DNA of 64,000 nt from an uncultured Atopostipes sp. (GCA_910588235.1 CAJUOQ010000002.1:29721-93720), one strand, 5' to 3'. Counted from the first letter of the stretch, positions 51,679 through 61,225 are shown. The notes: generated by a model not told the origin, from the letters alone. Program-made: numbers and translations.

Positions 51679-52536
51679 GTGTTGGATACTTACACATTAG
51701 CAAATGGAAAGGAAATGCCGATCTTAGGATATGGGATGTGGCAAAACACAGACCCACAAGAAGCGATCCATGGGGTGCAAGACGCCATTGAAGTCGGTTA
51801 TCGTCAGATTGATGGGGCCGGTGCTTACCAAAACGAAGAGCTCGTGGGGCAGGGTCTTGCAGCCAGCGGGATGGCTCGCGAAGAGTTATTCCTGACGAGT
51901 AAATTGAAAAACGATGCGCATGGATACGAAAATGTACGGCGTGAAGTGGAAGCAACGCTAGAAAAATTAGGAACGGATTACTTAGATCTCTATCTCATTC
52001 ACTGGCCAGTTGTGCATGGTCATGGAGATGACTGGCGCGAAGATAATTTAGAGACTTGGCGTGCGTTTGAGGAGTTATATGACGAAGGGATATTGAAAGC
52101 AATCGGTGTCAGTAATTTTTCTGTTGAACATTTGGAAAACTTAGTAGAAAATGCGCGGATTAAACCGATGGTCAATCAATTACTGATCCATCCAGGTGTC
52201 TTACAAACAGAAACGCGTCAATATTGCCAAGACCAGGACATCATTGTGCAAGCTTATTCACCTTTGAGTCCTCTGTCTGTATTGAAAGAAGAGGAACGCG
52301 TTCAGAAAATGCTGTCTAAATACAATAAATCAGTGGCCCAACTATTATTGCGTTTTGATGTACAGTTGGGCGTTGTTCCTTTAACAAAATCAGTCCATCG
52401 AAAACGAATGGAAGAGAATAAGGATATTTTTGACTTCGAGATCGATGAAGAAGATATGCAATACTTGAAAGAGTGGACGCATCCTGATTTCACTGAACCA
52501 GATAATAAAAATGAGCGACCCCCACAAATTAGCTAA
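51679..52536 (+). CDS. Aldo/keto reductase
   Basis: A 285-residue AKR-superfamily oxidoreductase. The catalytic tetrad is visible: Asp in GYRQIDGAGAYQNEE, Tyr in the same segment, Lys in FLTSKLKND and His in DLYLIHWP. LKAIGVSNFSVEHLENL and VPLTKSVHRKRMEEN form the NADPH pocket. GAGGAGGAG precedes the GTG start. It resembles the 2,5-diketogluconate reductase-like group (AKR5). The physiological substrate is unknown. Confidence 0.93.
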   Translation: MLDTYTLANGKEMPILGYGMWQNTDPQEAIHGVQDAIEVGYRQIDGAGAYQNEELVGQGLAASGMAREELFLTSKLKNDAHGYENVRREVEATLEKLGTDYLDLYLIHWPVVHGHGDDWREDNLETWRAFEELYDEGILKAIGVSNFSVEHLENLVENARIKPMVNQLLIHPGVLQTETRQYCQDQDIIVQAYSPLSPLSVLKEEERVQKMLSKYNKSVAQLLLRFDVQLGVVPLTKSVHRKRMEENKDIFDFEIDEEDMQYLKEWTHPDFTEPDNKNERPPQIS

Positions 52537-52628
52537 GTTTTACTGAAAAATCAATACTAAGACGGATGTCTATTTAAGCATTTACTCCTATCATATAATC
52601 AAAAGGGAAACAAAAAGAAAGGACCGTT

Positions 52629-52997
52629 TTGTTGAGAACACTTGGTAATATTATATGGTTTATTTTAGGAGGATTTATCAGTTGGCTTTCTTGGGGATTC
52701 ATAGGCATCTTATGGTCTGTGACCATTATCGGCCTCCCTATTGGTAAGCAATGCTTTAAATTGGCGAAACTATCAGCGGCTCCTTTTGGAAAAGAAGTCT
52801 ACTTTAGTGACCACGGAGCGTCTTTTTTATTGAATATTTTGTGGTTAATTTTCGGCGGCTTTGTTCTTGTGGTTGAAGAAGTCACGCTGGGTGTCGGTCT
52901 TTGTTTAACCATTATCGGCATTCCTTTTGGCCTCCAACATTTTAAACAAGCCAAATTAGCCTTCCTTCCATTTGGAGCGGAAATTTTTAGAATCTAG
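52629..52997 (+). CDS. YccF domain membrane protein
   Basis: A 122-residue protein made of two similar halves, each with a hydrophobic segment and the YccF motif: TIIGLPIGKQCFKLAKLSAA and TIIGIPFGLQHFKQAKLAFL, both ending in PFG. Two to four membrane passes are likely. The start is TTG at 52629 or the adjacent TTG at 52632, behind GAAAGGA. The function is unknown. It ends at a strong terminator. Confidence 0.9.
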   Translation: MLRTLGNIIWFILGGFISWLSWGFIGILWSVTIIGLPIGKQCFKLAKLSAAPFGKEVYFSDHGASFLLNILWLIFGGFVLVVEEVTLGVGLCLTIIGIPFGLQHFKQAKLAFLPFGAEIFRI

Positions 52998-53020
52998 TAG
53001 GTAAAAATTTAAAGAAGAAA

Positions 53021-53052
53021 AGGCAGGTCAAAATCAATGACCTGTCTTTTTT
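53021..53052 (+). terminator. Terminator after the YccF gene
   Basis: AGGCAGGTCA pairs with TGACCTGTCT around a 7-nt loop; six T follow. Confidence 0.88.
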
Positions 53053-53088
53053 AGAGTGATTTTACTTTATCTGTCGTAGTAAACGGCG

Positions 53089-53094
53089 TATAAT
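53089..53094 (+). promoter_or_regulatory. -10 box of the padR operon
   Basis: TATAAT is a perfect -10 element. The ATG at 53096 lies too close to it to be translated, so the PadR start is the ATG at 53141. Confidence 0.55.
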
Positions 53095-53140
53095 AATGAC
53101 AACAAAGAAAGGAAAGCGTTTTATTGAGAGAAGTGAGGCT

Positions 53141-53461
53141 ATGAGTGTCAATAGTGATATGTTGCGAGGGTTTCATGACTTGATGATTTTGCATCGTTTA
53201 ACAAAAGGCGAATCGTATGGTTATGAGATTTCAAAATATATTCGGGAACGCACGGATGAAGTGTATACAATTAAAGAAACGACGTTATATTCAAGTTTTA
53301 ATCGTTTGGAAAAGAATGGATATATTACTGCTTTCTCAAAAGAGGAGACCCAGGGACGCAAACGTACGTATTATAAACTGACGGGACAAGGGCTCGAAAG
53401 ATTTTTGCAACTCTCAGATGATTGGTTAACGACCCAAGAAATTGTGCAGCAATTTCTTTAA
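53141..53461 (+). CDS. PadR family transcriptional regulator
   Basis: A 106-residue winged-helix protein. The core reads MILHRLTKGESYGYEISKYI, then TLYSSFNRLEKNGYITAF and GRKRTYYKLTGQGLERFLQL, which is the PadR signature. The start at 53141 (MSVNSDML) follows AGTGAGG, although the spacing is short, and fits family length. The next gene begins 12 bp later and encodes a HAAS-domain membrane protein, a common partner of PadR. The pair probably senses or responds to membrane stress or an antimicrobial, by analogy. Confidence 0.92.
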   Translation: MSVNSDMLRGFHDLMILHRLTKGESYGYEISKYIRERTDEVYTIKETTLYSSFNRLEKNGYITAFSKEETQGRKRTYYKLTGQGLERFLQLSDDWLTTQEIVQQFL

Positions 53462-53473
53462 GGAGTGAATAAA

Positions 53474-54430
53474 ATGAACGCAGTAGAGCAACATATCGAG
53501 AATATGTTCCGCGATTTTCCTGAAACGGAAGAAATTAAACGAATCAAAAATGATCTTTATCAGAATGCACAAGACCGATATGATGAATTAGTCGCTTTAG
53601 GAAAAACAGAAAGTGAAGCCTTAGGAACGATCATTATTGAAATTGGCGAGCGCGATGTTTTACTAGAAGAGTTGGATTATGATCAAGAGCAAGACCTGAT
53701 GGATTATTCCATTCATACGTTAGCCGAAGCCGAGAACTACATTATGTTTACGAACAGAGAAAGCATGAAAATTGGTTTAGGCATCCTCCTTATTTTAGTG
53801 AGTGTAGGGCTAACACCTACCTTTAATACGTTCGGGGTGGAAGAGATCGGGGTTATTCTTTTATTAATTTGTGTGGCAGTTGCGGTGGGGATATTTATTA
53901 CAGCAGGGCTAAGATTGGACGCCTTAAAAAATGCGTTTGACCCGGATGAAGGGACCTTCTATTTGTCCCCTGAAGATTATGAAACGGTTGAATATGAATT
54001 TTCCGTTTTTAAAGAAAAAGAACGTTATCGTATTCCAATGGGCGTTATGTTATGTATTCTAGCGGTCATCCCACTTCTCATTTTTTCCTTTTTAGATCAG
54101 CAGTTAATCACGGAACGTTTCGGTATTTTATTATTGACAACAGCTATCGGGGCGGGGGTGTATCAATTTGTAAAATATGGGATGTTGCAGTCGGCTTACG
54201 AACAAATCCTCAATATTGGTGAATATAGTGTGGAAGAACGACGGTTCCAGCAAAAAATTGAACCGATTGCAGGGATTTACTGGTTAGCGATTGTTTTAAT
54301 TTATTTTGTTTGGAGCTTTACAACGATGAACTGGCATTACACCTGGATGGTATGGCCGATTAGCGGCATATTATGGGCGCTCATTTCTTTATTTCTAAAA
54401 ATAATGTCCAACCGAGAGAGTGATCGATAA
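53474..54430 (+). CDS. HAAS/DUF1700-like membrane protein, PadR partner
   Basis: A 318-residue protein. The N-terminal 75 residues (VEQHIENMFRDFPETEEIKR, with DELVALGKTESEALGTIIIE) form the HAAS-type helical domain found beside PadR regulators. Six hydrophobic segments follow in pairs (about residues 98-118, 124-145, 188-210, 218-236, 266-284 and 290-312). AAGGAG precedes the ATG at 53474; the GTG three codons earlier overlaps the site. It probably works with the PadR protein. The mechanism is unknown. Confidence 0.83.
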   Translation: MNAVEQHIENMFRDFPETEEIKRIKNDLYQNAQDRYDELVALGKTESEALGTIIIEIGERDVLLEELDYDQEQDLMDYSIHTLAEAENYIMFTNRESMKIGLGILLILVSVGLTPTFNTFGVEEIGVILLLICVAVAVGIFITAGLRLDALKNAFDPDEGTFYLSPEDYETVEYEFSVFKEKERYRIPMGVMLCILAVIPLLIFSFLDQQLITERFGILLLTTAIGAGVYQFVKYGMLQSAYEQILNIGEYSVEERRFQQKIEPIAGIYWLAIVLIYFVWSFTTMNWHYTWMVWPISGILWALISLFLKIMSNRESDR

Positions 54431-54458
54431 TTTTTCAAATAGGTATATAGCATATTTA

Positions 54459-54492
54459 AAAAGCGTTCTCTATTCATTAGAGGACGCTTTTT
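54459..54492. terminator. Bidirectional terminator between convergent genes
   Basis: AAAAGCG-TCTCT pairs with AGAG-CGCTTTT around a short loop; A and T tracts flank both sides. Confidence 0.82.
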
Positions 54493-54539
54493 AGGTAAAT
54501 AAAGAAAACGGAAGACCGAAGAAAAGATAAATGATCGTT

Positions 54540-55418
54540 TTAACTCAAAGCTTCACGAATCGTTTCGAGAAACAATGCGGAAACAGTCGATAACGTGTAG
54601 TTTCGGCGCCAAATGAGATAAAGGGGCGCTTCCACTGGGGGATTGAGCGGACGGAATGTCAGTTTCCCAGTTGCTGTTGTGTTGGCTAATTTGTCTAAGG
54701 ATATCAAATAGCCTAAACCTTCTTCTGCCATCAGAACGGCATTATTAATCAAATTATAAGCCGCTAGAATATGGGCATCTTCCATAGGATAACCCAACCA
54801 ACCCGACAATTCATTGGTGGTTAAAGCTTGTTTTGAGACAATTAAAGGTTGGTTTTGTAGCCTATCAGGCGTAATTGCCTCAGCTTTTGCTAAAGGGTCT
54901 TCTTTTCGCATTAAAACACCCCATTGATCATAGACGGGTAATTTAAGGGTGTTGTATTTCTCCAGGTTAGGCGTCCCTACAAGCAAACCAAAATCAACCA
55001 CCCCTTGATCGAGTTGTTCGGTTACAGTAGCAGCATCGCCGCTATGGATATCGAATTGAATAGCGGGATGTTCTTGATGAATTTGTTTAAAGATTTTGAC
55101 AATCTCGCGAAAGGCGGCACTTTCAGCGACACTCATTTTAATCGTTCCCAGGATTTCTTGAACATTTTGTTGTAAGTCATTGAAGGTTTTTTCAGTTAAT
55201 TCTAAAATAACTTTCGCCCGATCGCGCAAAGCTAAGCCCGCTTCATTTAAAATCATCTGACGACTCGTCCGTTGGAATAATTTCGTTCCGACCATTTCCT
55301 CTAATTTGTTTAACTGTTTGGAAAGGGTAGGTTGTGCCACATGTAAAATTTCAGCAGCACGCGTCATATTTCCTTCCTCCGCAATCGCTAAAAAATATTT
55401 AAATAAACGTGTATCCAT
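54540..55418 (-). CDS. LysR family transcriptional regulator
   Basis: A 292-residue regulator. The N-terminal helix-turn-helix reads YFLAIAEEGNMTRAAEILHV, then AQPTLSKQLNKLEEMVGTKL and FQRTSRQMILNEAG. The substrate-binding domain follows (about residues 90-290, KMSVAESAAFREIVKIFKQI). GGAGGT precedes the start. The closest divergent or cotranscribed gene is not obvious: the AAC(3)-like gene upstream on the same strand ends at its own terminator. Target and ligand are unknown. Confidence 0.93.
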   Translation of the reverse strand: MDTRLFKYFLAIAEEGNMTRAAEILHVAQPTLSKQLNKLEEMVGTKLFQRTSRQMILNEAGLALRDRAKVILELTEKTFNDLQQNVQEILGTIKMSVAESAAFREIVKIFKQIHQEHPAIQFDIHSGDAATVTEQLDQGVVDFGLLVGTPNLEKYNTLKLPVYDQWGVLMRKEDPLAKAEAITPDRLQNQPLIVSKQALTTNELSGWLGYPMEDAHILAAYNLINNAVLMAEEGLGYLISLDKLANTTATGKLTFRPLNPPVEAPLYLIWRRNYTLSTVSALFLETIREALS

Positions 55419-55440
55419 CTAGGGGTACCTCCTAAAAAAA

Positions 55441-55478
55441 ACAACCTGATATCGTGCATGCATGGATATCAGGTTGTC
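55441..55478 (-). terminator. Terminator of the AAC(3)-like gene
   Basis: ACAACCTGATATC pairs perfectly with GATATCAGGTTGT around a 12-nt loop; a T run follows on the minus strand. Confidence 0.9.
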
Positions 55479-55490
55479 TTTTATATTTTT

Positions 55491-56279
55491 TTAAGATAAA
55501 GCTCTAAATTCTTCGATAAACGCATCGGTTAAAGGATCCATATCAGAAAATATCGTCGGATCAATCTCCAACATTTGCGAGATATAGTGGGTTAAAGCGA
55601 CGGTATCACAAACGAGCACGCGGGCATCTCCCAATTGGGCATACTCAATCGCTCCTTTTTCAGCAAGTAATTTTTCTACTTTCCAATAATGTAAAGAAAT
55701 ACCTGGGATATGTCGTCTAGAAGGGACAGGGATTTCTGTACCATCTGGCAACACTGTGACTAGCGCTTCGTGTGTATCACCCATTCGCTCATGAATGTTT
55801 TTCCATTCTTCAATCCCATGAATAAAGGTGTTTTGTCTCAAATCGACTCCGACTAATAAAATCTTTGCTTGGCGATCCAGTAATTTCCCATACGAGGAGC
55901 CTCTTGCAGCAGGCGTGTCAAAGTTTTCATTCCCTGCAGTGAACGCTTGGGCATCTGTTCCTAAAGCGGCCACTGAATGGGTCGGATGTAATGACCGGAA
56001 TACATGAGGGCGTTGGCGGAATAATTCTGTTAAAATCCCAATATGCGAGGGGCTCTCTGCAACATAGAACTTGGGGTTTTCTTCGTTAATATCGGCCCAA
56101 GTGTGCGTCGGAAAGACAAGCAAGCCGTCGTTCATAAATTCAGAAAAAGCATCTAAGACGGTCTCTGCACCATTTTTTACTTCCCCGATACTTTTCATGG
56201 AAGAATGCACCATGATCGTACCGGTGGGATCAATATTCATCTGTTTTAAATCATTGAGTAAATCTTTTTTCGTATAAAT
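55491..56279 (-). CDS. AAC(3) family N-acetyltransferase (probable AUU start)
   Basis: A 262-residue protein of the aminoglycoside 3-N-acetyltransferase family. Conserved words: IMVHSSMKSIGEV, LLVFPTHTW, FRSLHPTHSVAALG and LLVGVDLRQNTFIHGIEEW. The first ATG (56240) has no ribosome site. Thirteen codons upstream an ATT at 56279 lies eight bases after GGGGAGG, and the added residues YTKKDLLNDLKQ restore the family's usual N-terminal helix. I therefore place the start there. Many chromosomal members such as YokD-like proteins have no proven drug substrate, so resistance should not be assumed. Confidence 0.88.
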   Translation of the reverse strand: MYTKKDLLNDLKQMNIDPTGTIMVHSSMKSIGEVKNGAETVLDAFSEFMNDGLLVFPTHTWADINEENPKFYVAESPSHIGILTELFRQRPHVFRSLHPTHSVAALGTDAQAFTAGNENFDTPAARGSSYGKLLDRQAKILLVGVDLRQNTFIHGIEEWKNIHERMGDTHEALVTVLPDGTEIPVPSRRHIPGISLHYWKVEKLLAEKGAIEYAQLGDARVLVCDTVALTHYISQMLEIDPTIFSDMDPLTDAFIEEFRALS

Positions 56280-56303
56280 TTGAAAGACCTCCCCGATAGA
56301 TTA

Positions 56304-57575
56304 TTATTCACCGGTTAAGTGAACCATAAAGTAACGTTTTTTACCACGACGTACTAAAATAAAGCGGCCCTCATAACTATCTTTTTCGCTGACCGTATAG
56401 TCCAGGTCTTGGACGCGTTCGCCTTTCAAGTAGATGGCACCATTTTTAATATCTTCACGTGCTTGGCGACGCGAAGGCGAAATTTCGGTGACATCGACTA
56501 AGAAACTCACTAAATCAACTTCTTGTCGGGGCGCTTCTAAAGCTGGCACATCTTTAAAGGACAATTCAATTTGTTCAGCCGTTAAATCTTGGACATTGCC
56601 CGAAAATAGCGCTTCTGAAATTTGGATGGCTTCATCTAAAGCCTCTTGCCCATGGACAAAACGGGTCATTTCTTCGGCTAATACTTTTTGTGCAGTTCGT
56701 TTATGCGGTTCTTTTTCCGTTTTTTTAGCTAGATCCGCGATTTCTTCTTGCGATAAGAAAGTAAAGTATTTCAAGTATTTATCGACATCGCGGTCATCTT
56801 GGTTGTACCAGAATTGGTAAAATTCATACGGGGTTGTCTTTTCAGGATCTAACCAAATGGCACCGCCAGCCGATTTTCCGAATTTTGTGCCATCTGCTTT
56901 TAAGAGTAAAGGAATCGTTAGTCCATAAGCTTCAGCTTCTGCCCCTTCTTTTTTCCGGATTAAATCTAAACCTGAAGTAATGTTCCCCCATTGGTCAGAA
57001 CCACCAATTTGTAGTTGGACATTTTCTTCTTGGTATAAATGTAAAAAGTCAATGGACTGAATAATCTGGTAACTGAATTCTGTAAAAGAGATCCCTGTTT
57101 CTAAACGACTCGATACAATATCTTTAGCGAGCATCGTATTAATGTTAAATTCTTTTCCGTATTCACGAAGAAAGTCGAGAAACTTCATGTTTCCTAGCCA
57201 ATCAATATTATTTAATAGACGAATATCAGAAGTTTCGTCCCCCGTATTAAATAACTGACGCATTTGGTCACTTAATTTTTCAGCATTTTCGTCGACTTGT
57301 TCCATCGTTTGGAGCTGACGTTCAGACGTCCGTCCACTTGGATCTCCGATAGAACCTGTCCCACCACCGATTAAAGCAACTGGCTGGTGACCTGCGAGTT
57401 GGAATCTTTTTAAAATCATAAAGGGAATGAGATGCCCAATATGCATACTGTCGCCGGTTGGGTCCACACCACAGTATAAGGCGATACTTTTACTTTCTGT
57501 TAATTCTCGTAAGCCTTCCTTGTCCGTTTGTTGGTTAATGGCGCCTCGCCATTCTAATTCATCAATAATATTCAT
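56304..57575 (-). CDS. tyrS: Tyrosyl-tRNA synthetase
   Basis: A 423-residue class I synthetase. The HIGH motif appears as MHIGHL near residue 43 and the KMSKS motif as KFGKS near residue 230. The N-terminal region ALYCGVDPTGDSMHIGHLIP and the tRNA-binding S4-like C-terminal domain (about residues 350-420) are both present. GGAGGT precedes the ATG. Upstream lies a T-box leader with a TAC specifier, so synthesis rises when tRNA-Tyr is uncharged. Confidence 0.97.
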   Translation of the reverse strand: MNIIDELEWRGAINQQTDKEGLRELTESKSIALYCGVDPTGDSMHIGHLIPFMILKRFQLAGHQPVALIGGGTGSIGDPSGRTSERQLQTMEQVDENAEKLSDQMRQLFNTGDETSDIRLLNNIDWLGNMKFLDFLREYGKEFNINTMLAKDIVSSRLETGISFTEFSYQIIQSIDFLHLYQEENVQLQIGGSDQWGNITSGLDLIRKKEGAEAEAYGLTIPLLLKADGTKFGKSAGGAIWLDPEKTTPYEFYQFWYNQDDRDVDKYLKYFTFLSQEEIADLAKKTEKEPHKRTAQKVLAEEMTRFVHGQEALDEAIQISEALFSGNVQDLTAEQIELSFKDVPALEAPRQEVDLVSFLVDVTEISPSRRQAREDIKNGAIYLKGERVQDLDYTVSEKDSYEGRFILVRRGKKRYFMVHLTGE

Positions 57576-57711
57576 TCTGATACCTCCAAAATTTTGATTG
57601 AAATGGTTGATTGCTGTTGTGTATTTAAGAAATAAGATATAGAGCCTGAATGTTCACAATCGATCCTGGGAGTGAAAAGCTTGTGGGAAAGGAATGATTC
57701 CTTTTAAAAAT

Positions 57712-57945
57712 AAAAAAACCGACAAAAACAAAAGTTTTTGCCGGGACGAATTTTCCGTGTTACCACCCAAATTGAATAACGAGAAGCATTATTCCACTCT
57801 TCCTTTTAACGCAAGGCGATACGCTACAAATCTGTAGTTTGCTCCGAGATGTAATTCGTAGATGAGGTGTGTGCTAATTTTCACCACCATTAGCTCTCTA
57901 AAACAGGGACCATCCCTACTACTTCGTCTCTTCCTAGCAATTGAT
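57712..57945 (-). promoter_or_regulatory. T-box leader of tyrS (specifier TAC, Tyr)
   Basis: The minus strand has GAAGAGACGAAGTAG, AGAGAGCTAATGGTGGTG in the stem I apex, and the specifier loop GAAT-TAC-A-TCTCGGAGC (TAC at 57851-57853). The T-box core GGGTGGTAACACGG lies at 57755-57768. The terminator CCCGGCAAAAAC/GTTTTTGTCGG ends in T. The UGGU bulge fits A73 of tRNA-Tyr. This known case fixes the reading register for the two tandem T-boxes at 27.5-28.1 kb. Confidence 0.92.
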
Positions 57946-58166
57946 CGAATTGACATTATTATAAGTAAGCCATTCACAAAAGTCAATCCACATTTAGAAA
58001 TTAAGCGGCTAGTCAAGCAGGATGAATACTTTTCTGTTTCACAATTGCTTGCTTCATTGTATAATAGAAAAAGAAGCAAAAATATTGCATGCGCTTTGTA
58101 TAAAATCAACGAAACGAATAAAAATAGAACCCTGGAACTGGATCAAACCTAGAGGCGAGGATGCTT

Positions 58167-58994
58167 ATGAAAAAATTAGTGTTTTTTGATATTGATGGCA
58201 CGCTGGTGACAAGAAATAATCATATCCCCAAGTCAACGTTGCAAGCAATCACGGCTCTGAAACAAACAAATGCCGTTCCTGTTCTTGCAACCGGCCGAGC
58301 GCCTGTTCTGGTCAAAGAAATTGCGCAAGAACTACAAATTGATAGTTACATTGCGATGAATGGCCAATATATTGTGCACCAAGGACAAGTGCTTTATGCC
58401 AATCCGATTGACAAACATTTAGTTGATGCCGTGGTGGAGATTGCGACCGCCCGACAAGATGGACTTCTGTTATCATCGGACGATGAATTGATAGCAAATT
58501 CTGTCATCTCCTTAGTCAATCGTAGCTCCTTGTATACCTTCTTAAAAGGTTTCGTCGGTCTCATTCCCGAACAAATCCAAGCTTCATTATTGAACCGTTT
58601 AATGAAAAAAGTTCCTAAAAAAGAAGCTTATGAAAATAAAGAAATTTATATGATCAATATCAATGGCGGTCAAGCAGATGAAGCGGCCTATGAAAGGCTC
58701 TTTGGCCAGTATTTAACTTTTACGCGAGCGAATGAGCGAACGATGGATGTCATTAATAAAGGTATCTCGAAAGCAACAGGAGCCCAGCAGATGATCGAGC
58801 AATTAGAGGTTGCACCACATAATACTTATGCATTTGGTGATGGGTTGAATGATTTGGAACTGCTCGAGCTTGTCAATACCGGCGTCGCGATGGCGGACGG
58901 TTTTGCAGAATTAAAAATAGTCGCCGATTTTGTGACCGCTGCTGCGGATGATGATGGCATCTTTAAAGGACTTAAAGAGCTGGGGCTTATTTAA
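58167..58994 (+). CDS. Cof-type HAD family sugar phosphatase
   Basis: A 275-residue HAD-superfamily phosphatase with a type IIB cap. Motif I is VFFDIDGTLVT at the N-terminus, motif II lies in VLATGRAPVL, the cap domain spans about residues 85-180, and motif IV is YAFGDGLNDLELLELVNTGV. The ATG at 58161, two codons earlier, is an equally possible start; GAGGCGAGG lies before both. The substrates of such proteins are usually phosphosugars or flavin precursors, not predictable here. Confidence 0.93.
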   Translation: MKKLVFFDIDGTLVTRNNHIPKSTLQAITALKQTNAVPVLATGRAPVLVKEIAQELQIDSYIAMNGQYIVHQGQVLYANPIDKHLVDAVVEIATARQDGLLLSSDDELIANSVISLVNRSSLYTFLKGFVGLIPEQIQASLLNRLMKKVPKKEAYENKEIYMININGGQADEAAYERLFGQYLTFTRANERTMDVINKGISKATGAQQMIEQLEVAPHNTYAFGDGLNDLELLELVNTGVAMADGFAELKIVADFVTAAADDDGIFKGLKELGLI

Positions 58995-59108
58995 GAAAAT
59001 AGAAGAAACAAGAATCAAAGGCGTTTCTTGGCTATAATGCCGAGAAATTTTGTGCTATAATCATACACGTATTTAAGAGGACTGAACATTTAGAAAAGGA
59101 TTGGTATC

Positions 59109-61136
59109 GTGTCAGAAAAGAAGAATTATTATATAACAACGCCAATTTATTATCCAAGCGGGAAGTTACACATCGGTAGTGCGTACACTACGATTGCTTG
59201 TGATATTCTTGCGCGTTATAACCGATTAAAAGGCAATGACGTGTTTTATCTTACAGGAACAGATGAACACGGCTTAAAAATTCAAGAAAAAGCAGAAGAA
59301 GAAAATCAAACTCCGAAAGCGTTTGTCGATAAACAAGCAGATGATATCCAAGCGCTTTGGGAAAAACTTGAAATTACCAACGATAAATTTATCCGTACAA
59401 CGGATGAAGATCATAAAGAAATCGTCGGGAAAATTTTCGAAAAATTACGAGCACAAGGGGATATTTATTTAGACCAATATTCAGGTTGGTATTCTGTTTC
59501 AGACGAAGAATTTTTCACTGAATCTCAACTGGATGAAGTGTATCGTGATGAAGCCGGCGAAGTGATCGGCGGAAAAGCACCGAGTGGTCATGATGTAGAA
59601 TGGGTCAGCGAAGAATCTTACTTTTTCAAAATGAGCAAATATGCGGACCGTTTGCTTGCTTACTACCAAGAACATCCGCACTTTATTCAACCAGAATCTC
59701 GTAAAAATGAAATGATAAATAACTTTATTAAACCTGGCTTAGAAGACTTAGCGGTCTCTCGAACCACCTTTGATTGGGGAGTTCAAGTCCCATCAGATCC
59801 TAAACACGTGGTTTACGTTTGGATCGATGCTTTGACGAATTATATTACAGCGTTAGGCTATGATCCTGAGTTAGGTGGTTTTGAAAATCAACCCGAATTA
59901 TTCCAAAAATTCTGGCCAGCGGATGTGCATATGGTTGGAAAAGAGATCGTGCGTTTCCATACCATTTATTGGCCTATTTTATTAATGGCTCTGGATCTAC
60001 CATTGCCCAAACAAGTTTTCGGCCACGGTTGGTTATTAATGAAAGATGGAAAAATGTCAAAATCAAAAGGAAATGTAATTTATCCGGAGTTTTTAGTGGA
60101 TCGTTATGGTTTAGACAGCCTACGCTACTACTTAATGCGGGAAATTCCTTTCGGTTCAGATGGGATCTTTACGCCTGAAGATTATGTTTCCCGTGTCAAT
60201 TCAGATTTATCCAATGATCTAGGAAACCTATTAAACCGGACAGTCGCGATGATTAATCAATATTTCGAAGGTGAAATTCCGACATATGTTTCTGCTCAAA
60301 ATGAATTTGATCAAGCGCTGGAAACACTAGCGGCAGAAACGGTTAAAGATTATGAAGCTTCATTAGATCAATTACGCTTCAATGTTGTTTTACAAGATAT
60401 TTGGAAGTTAATTTCACGGACCAATAAATATATCGATGAAACAACGCCATGGGTCCTTGCGCGCGAAGAACGGATGGAAGAATTAGGCAATGTGCTGGCT
60501 CATCTAGTCGAAAGTATCCGCATTGTCGGAACTTTATTACGTCCTTTCTTAGTGGAAACACCAGGTAAGATCGCCAAACAGTTAGGCTTAGAGCTTGAAG
60601 AAGATATGCGTTTTGACCAATTAACCTTTGGCCAATTCCCAGAAGGACGCCAGGTGATTGCGAAGGGAGAACCGATTTTCCCACGATTAGATGCGGAAGA
60701 AGAAATCCAAGCCATTCAAGAAGAAATGACTCCCGATACAGAAGAAGCGACCGAAGAAACTTGGGATCCGGAAGAGACAACGTTATCTTCCGTTAAAAAA
60801 GAAGAAATTTCTTTTGAACATTTCGATGCGGTCGAATTAAAAGTGGCTGAAGTCATTAATTGTGCGAAAGTTGAAAATGCCGATAAGCTACTCAAGTTTC
60901 GCTTAGATGCTGCGGATGAAGGCGGCCATCGCCAGATCATTTCGGGTGTGGCAGAATTTTACTCAAATCCTGAAGAATTAATGGGCAAAAAAGTGATTAT
61001 TGTGGCCAATATGAAAGCTATAAAAATGCGTGGAGAAATCAGTCAAGGAATGATTTTATCGGCTGAAGACGAAGCAGGCAACTTAAAATTAGTAGAAGCT
61101 CCTGCGGGTATGCCAAATGGGGCTATTGTAAGTTAA
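59109..61136 (+). CDS. metG: Methionyl-tRNA synthetase
   Basis: A 675-residue class I synthetase. The HIGH-type motif is PSGKLHIGSAYT near residue 16 and the KMSKS loop is DGKMSKSKGNV near residue 313. The catalytic core is of the zinc-less Gram-positive type. After an acidic linker (about residues 545-570) the C-terminal Trbp111/EMAP-like tRNA-binding domain follows (FDAVELKVAEVINCAKVENA). The start is GTG behind AAAGGA. It is followed by tatD, rnmV and ksgA, the conserved order in Firmicutes, but a terminator separates it from tatD. Confidence 0.97.
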   Translation: MSEKKNYYITTPIYYPSGKLHIGSAYTTIACDILARYNRLKGNDVFYLTGTDEHGLKIQEKAEEENQTPKAFVDKQADDIQALWEKLEITNDKFIRTTDEDHKEIVGKIFEKLRAQGDIYLDQYSGWYSVSDEEFFTESQLDEVYRDEAGEVIGGKAPSGHDVEWVSEESYFFKMSKYADRLLAYYQEHPHFIQPESRKNEMINNFIKPGLEDLAVSRTTFDWGVQVPSDPKHVVYVWIDALTNYITALGYDPELGGFENQPELFQKFWPADVHMVGKEIVRFHTIYWPILLMALDLPLPKQVFGHGWLLMKDGKMSKSKGNVIYPEFLVDRYGLDSLRYYLMREIPFGSDGIFTPEDYVSRVNSDLSNDLGNLLNRTVAMINQYFEGEIPTYVSAQNEFDQALETLAAETVKDYEASLDQLRFNVVLQDIWKLISRTNKYIDETTPWVLAREERMEELGNVLAHLVESIRIVGTLLRPFLVETPGKIAKQLGLELEEDMRFDQLTFGQFPEGRQVIAKGEPIFPRLDAEEEIQAIQEEMTPDTEEATEETWDPEETTLSSVKKEEISFEHFDAVELKVAEVINCAKVENADKLLKFRLDAADEGGHRQIISGVAEFYSNPEELMGKKVIIVANMKAIKMRGEISQGMILSAEDEAGNLKLVEAPAGMPNGAIVS

Positions 61137-61149
61137 AGAATAAAAGAAT

Positions 61150-61188
61150 GGGAAAGAGGGCAAGAGTTTCTTGTCCTTTTCCTTTTTA
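61150..61188 (+). terminator. Terminator after metG
   Basis: GGAAA-AGGGCAAG pairs with CTTGTCCT-TTCC around a short loop; five T follow. Confidence 0.82.
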
Positions 61189-61225
61189 TGGCGAAAGATT
61201 TAAACAAAGATAAAGGAATGAAATT

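Noticed and set aside
55491..56279. Aminoglycoside resistance gene
   Set aside because: The family match is clear, but chromosomal relatives often lack drug activity and there is no mobile context, so resistance is not claimed.
57789..58152. ORFs of 106 and 96 codons near the tyrS leader
   Set aside because: Both cross the T-box leader RNA, one on each strand, and neither has a ribosome site.
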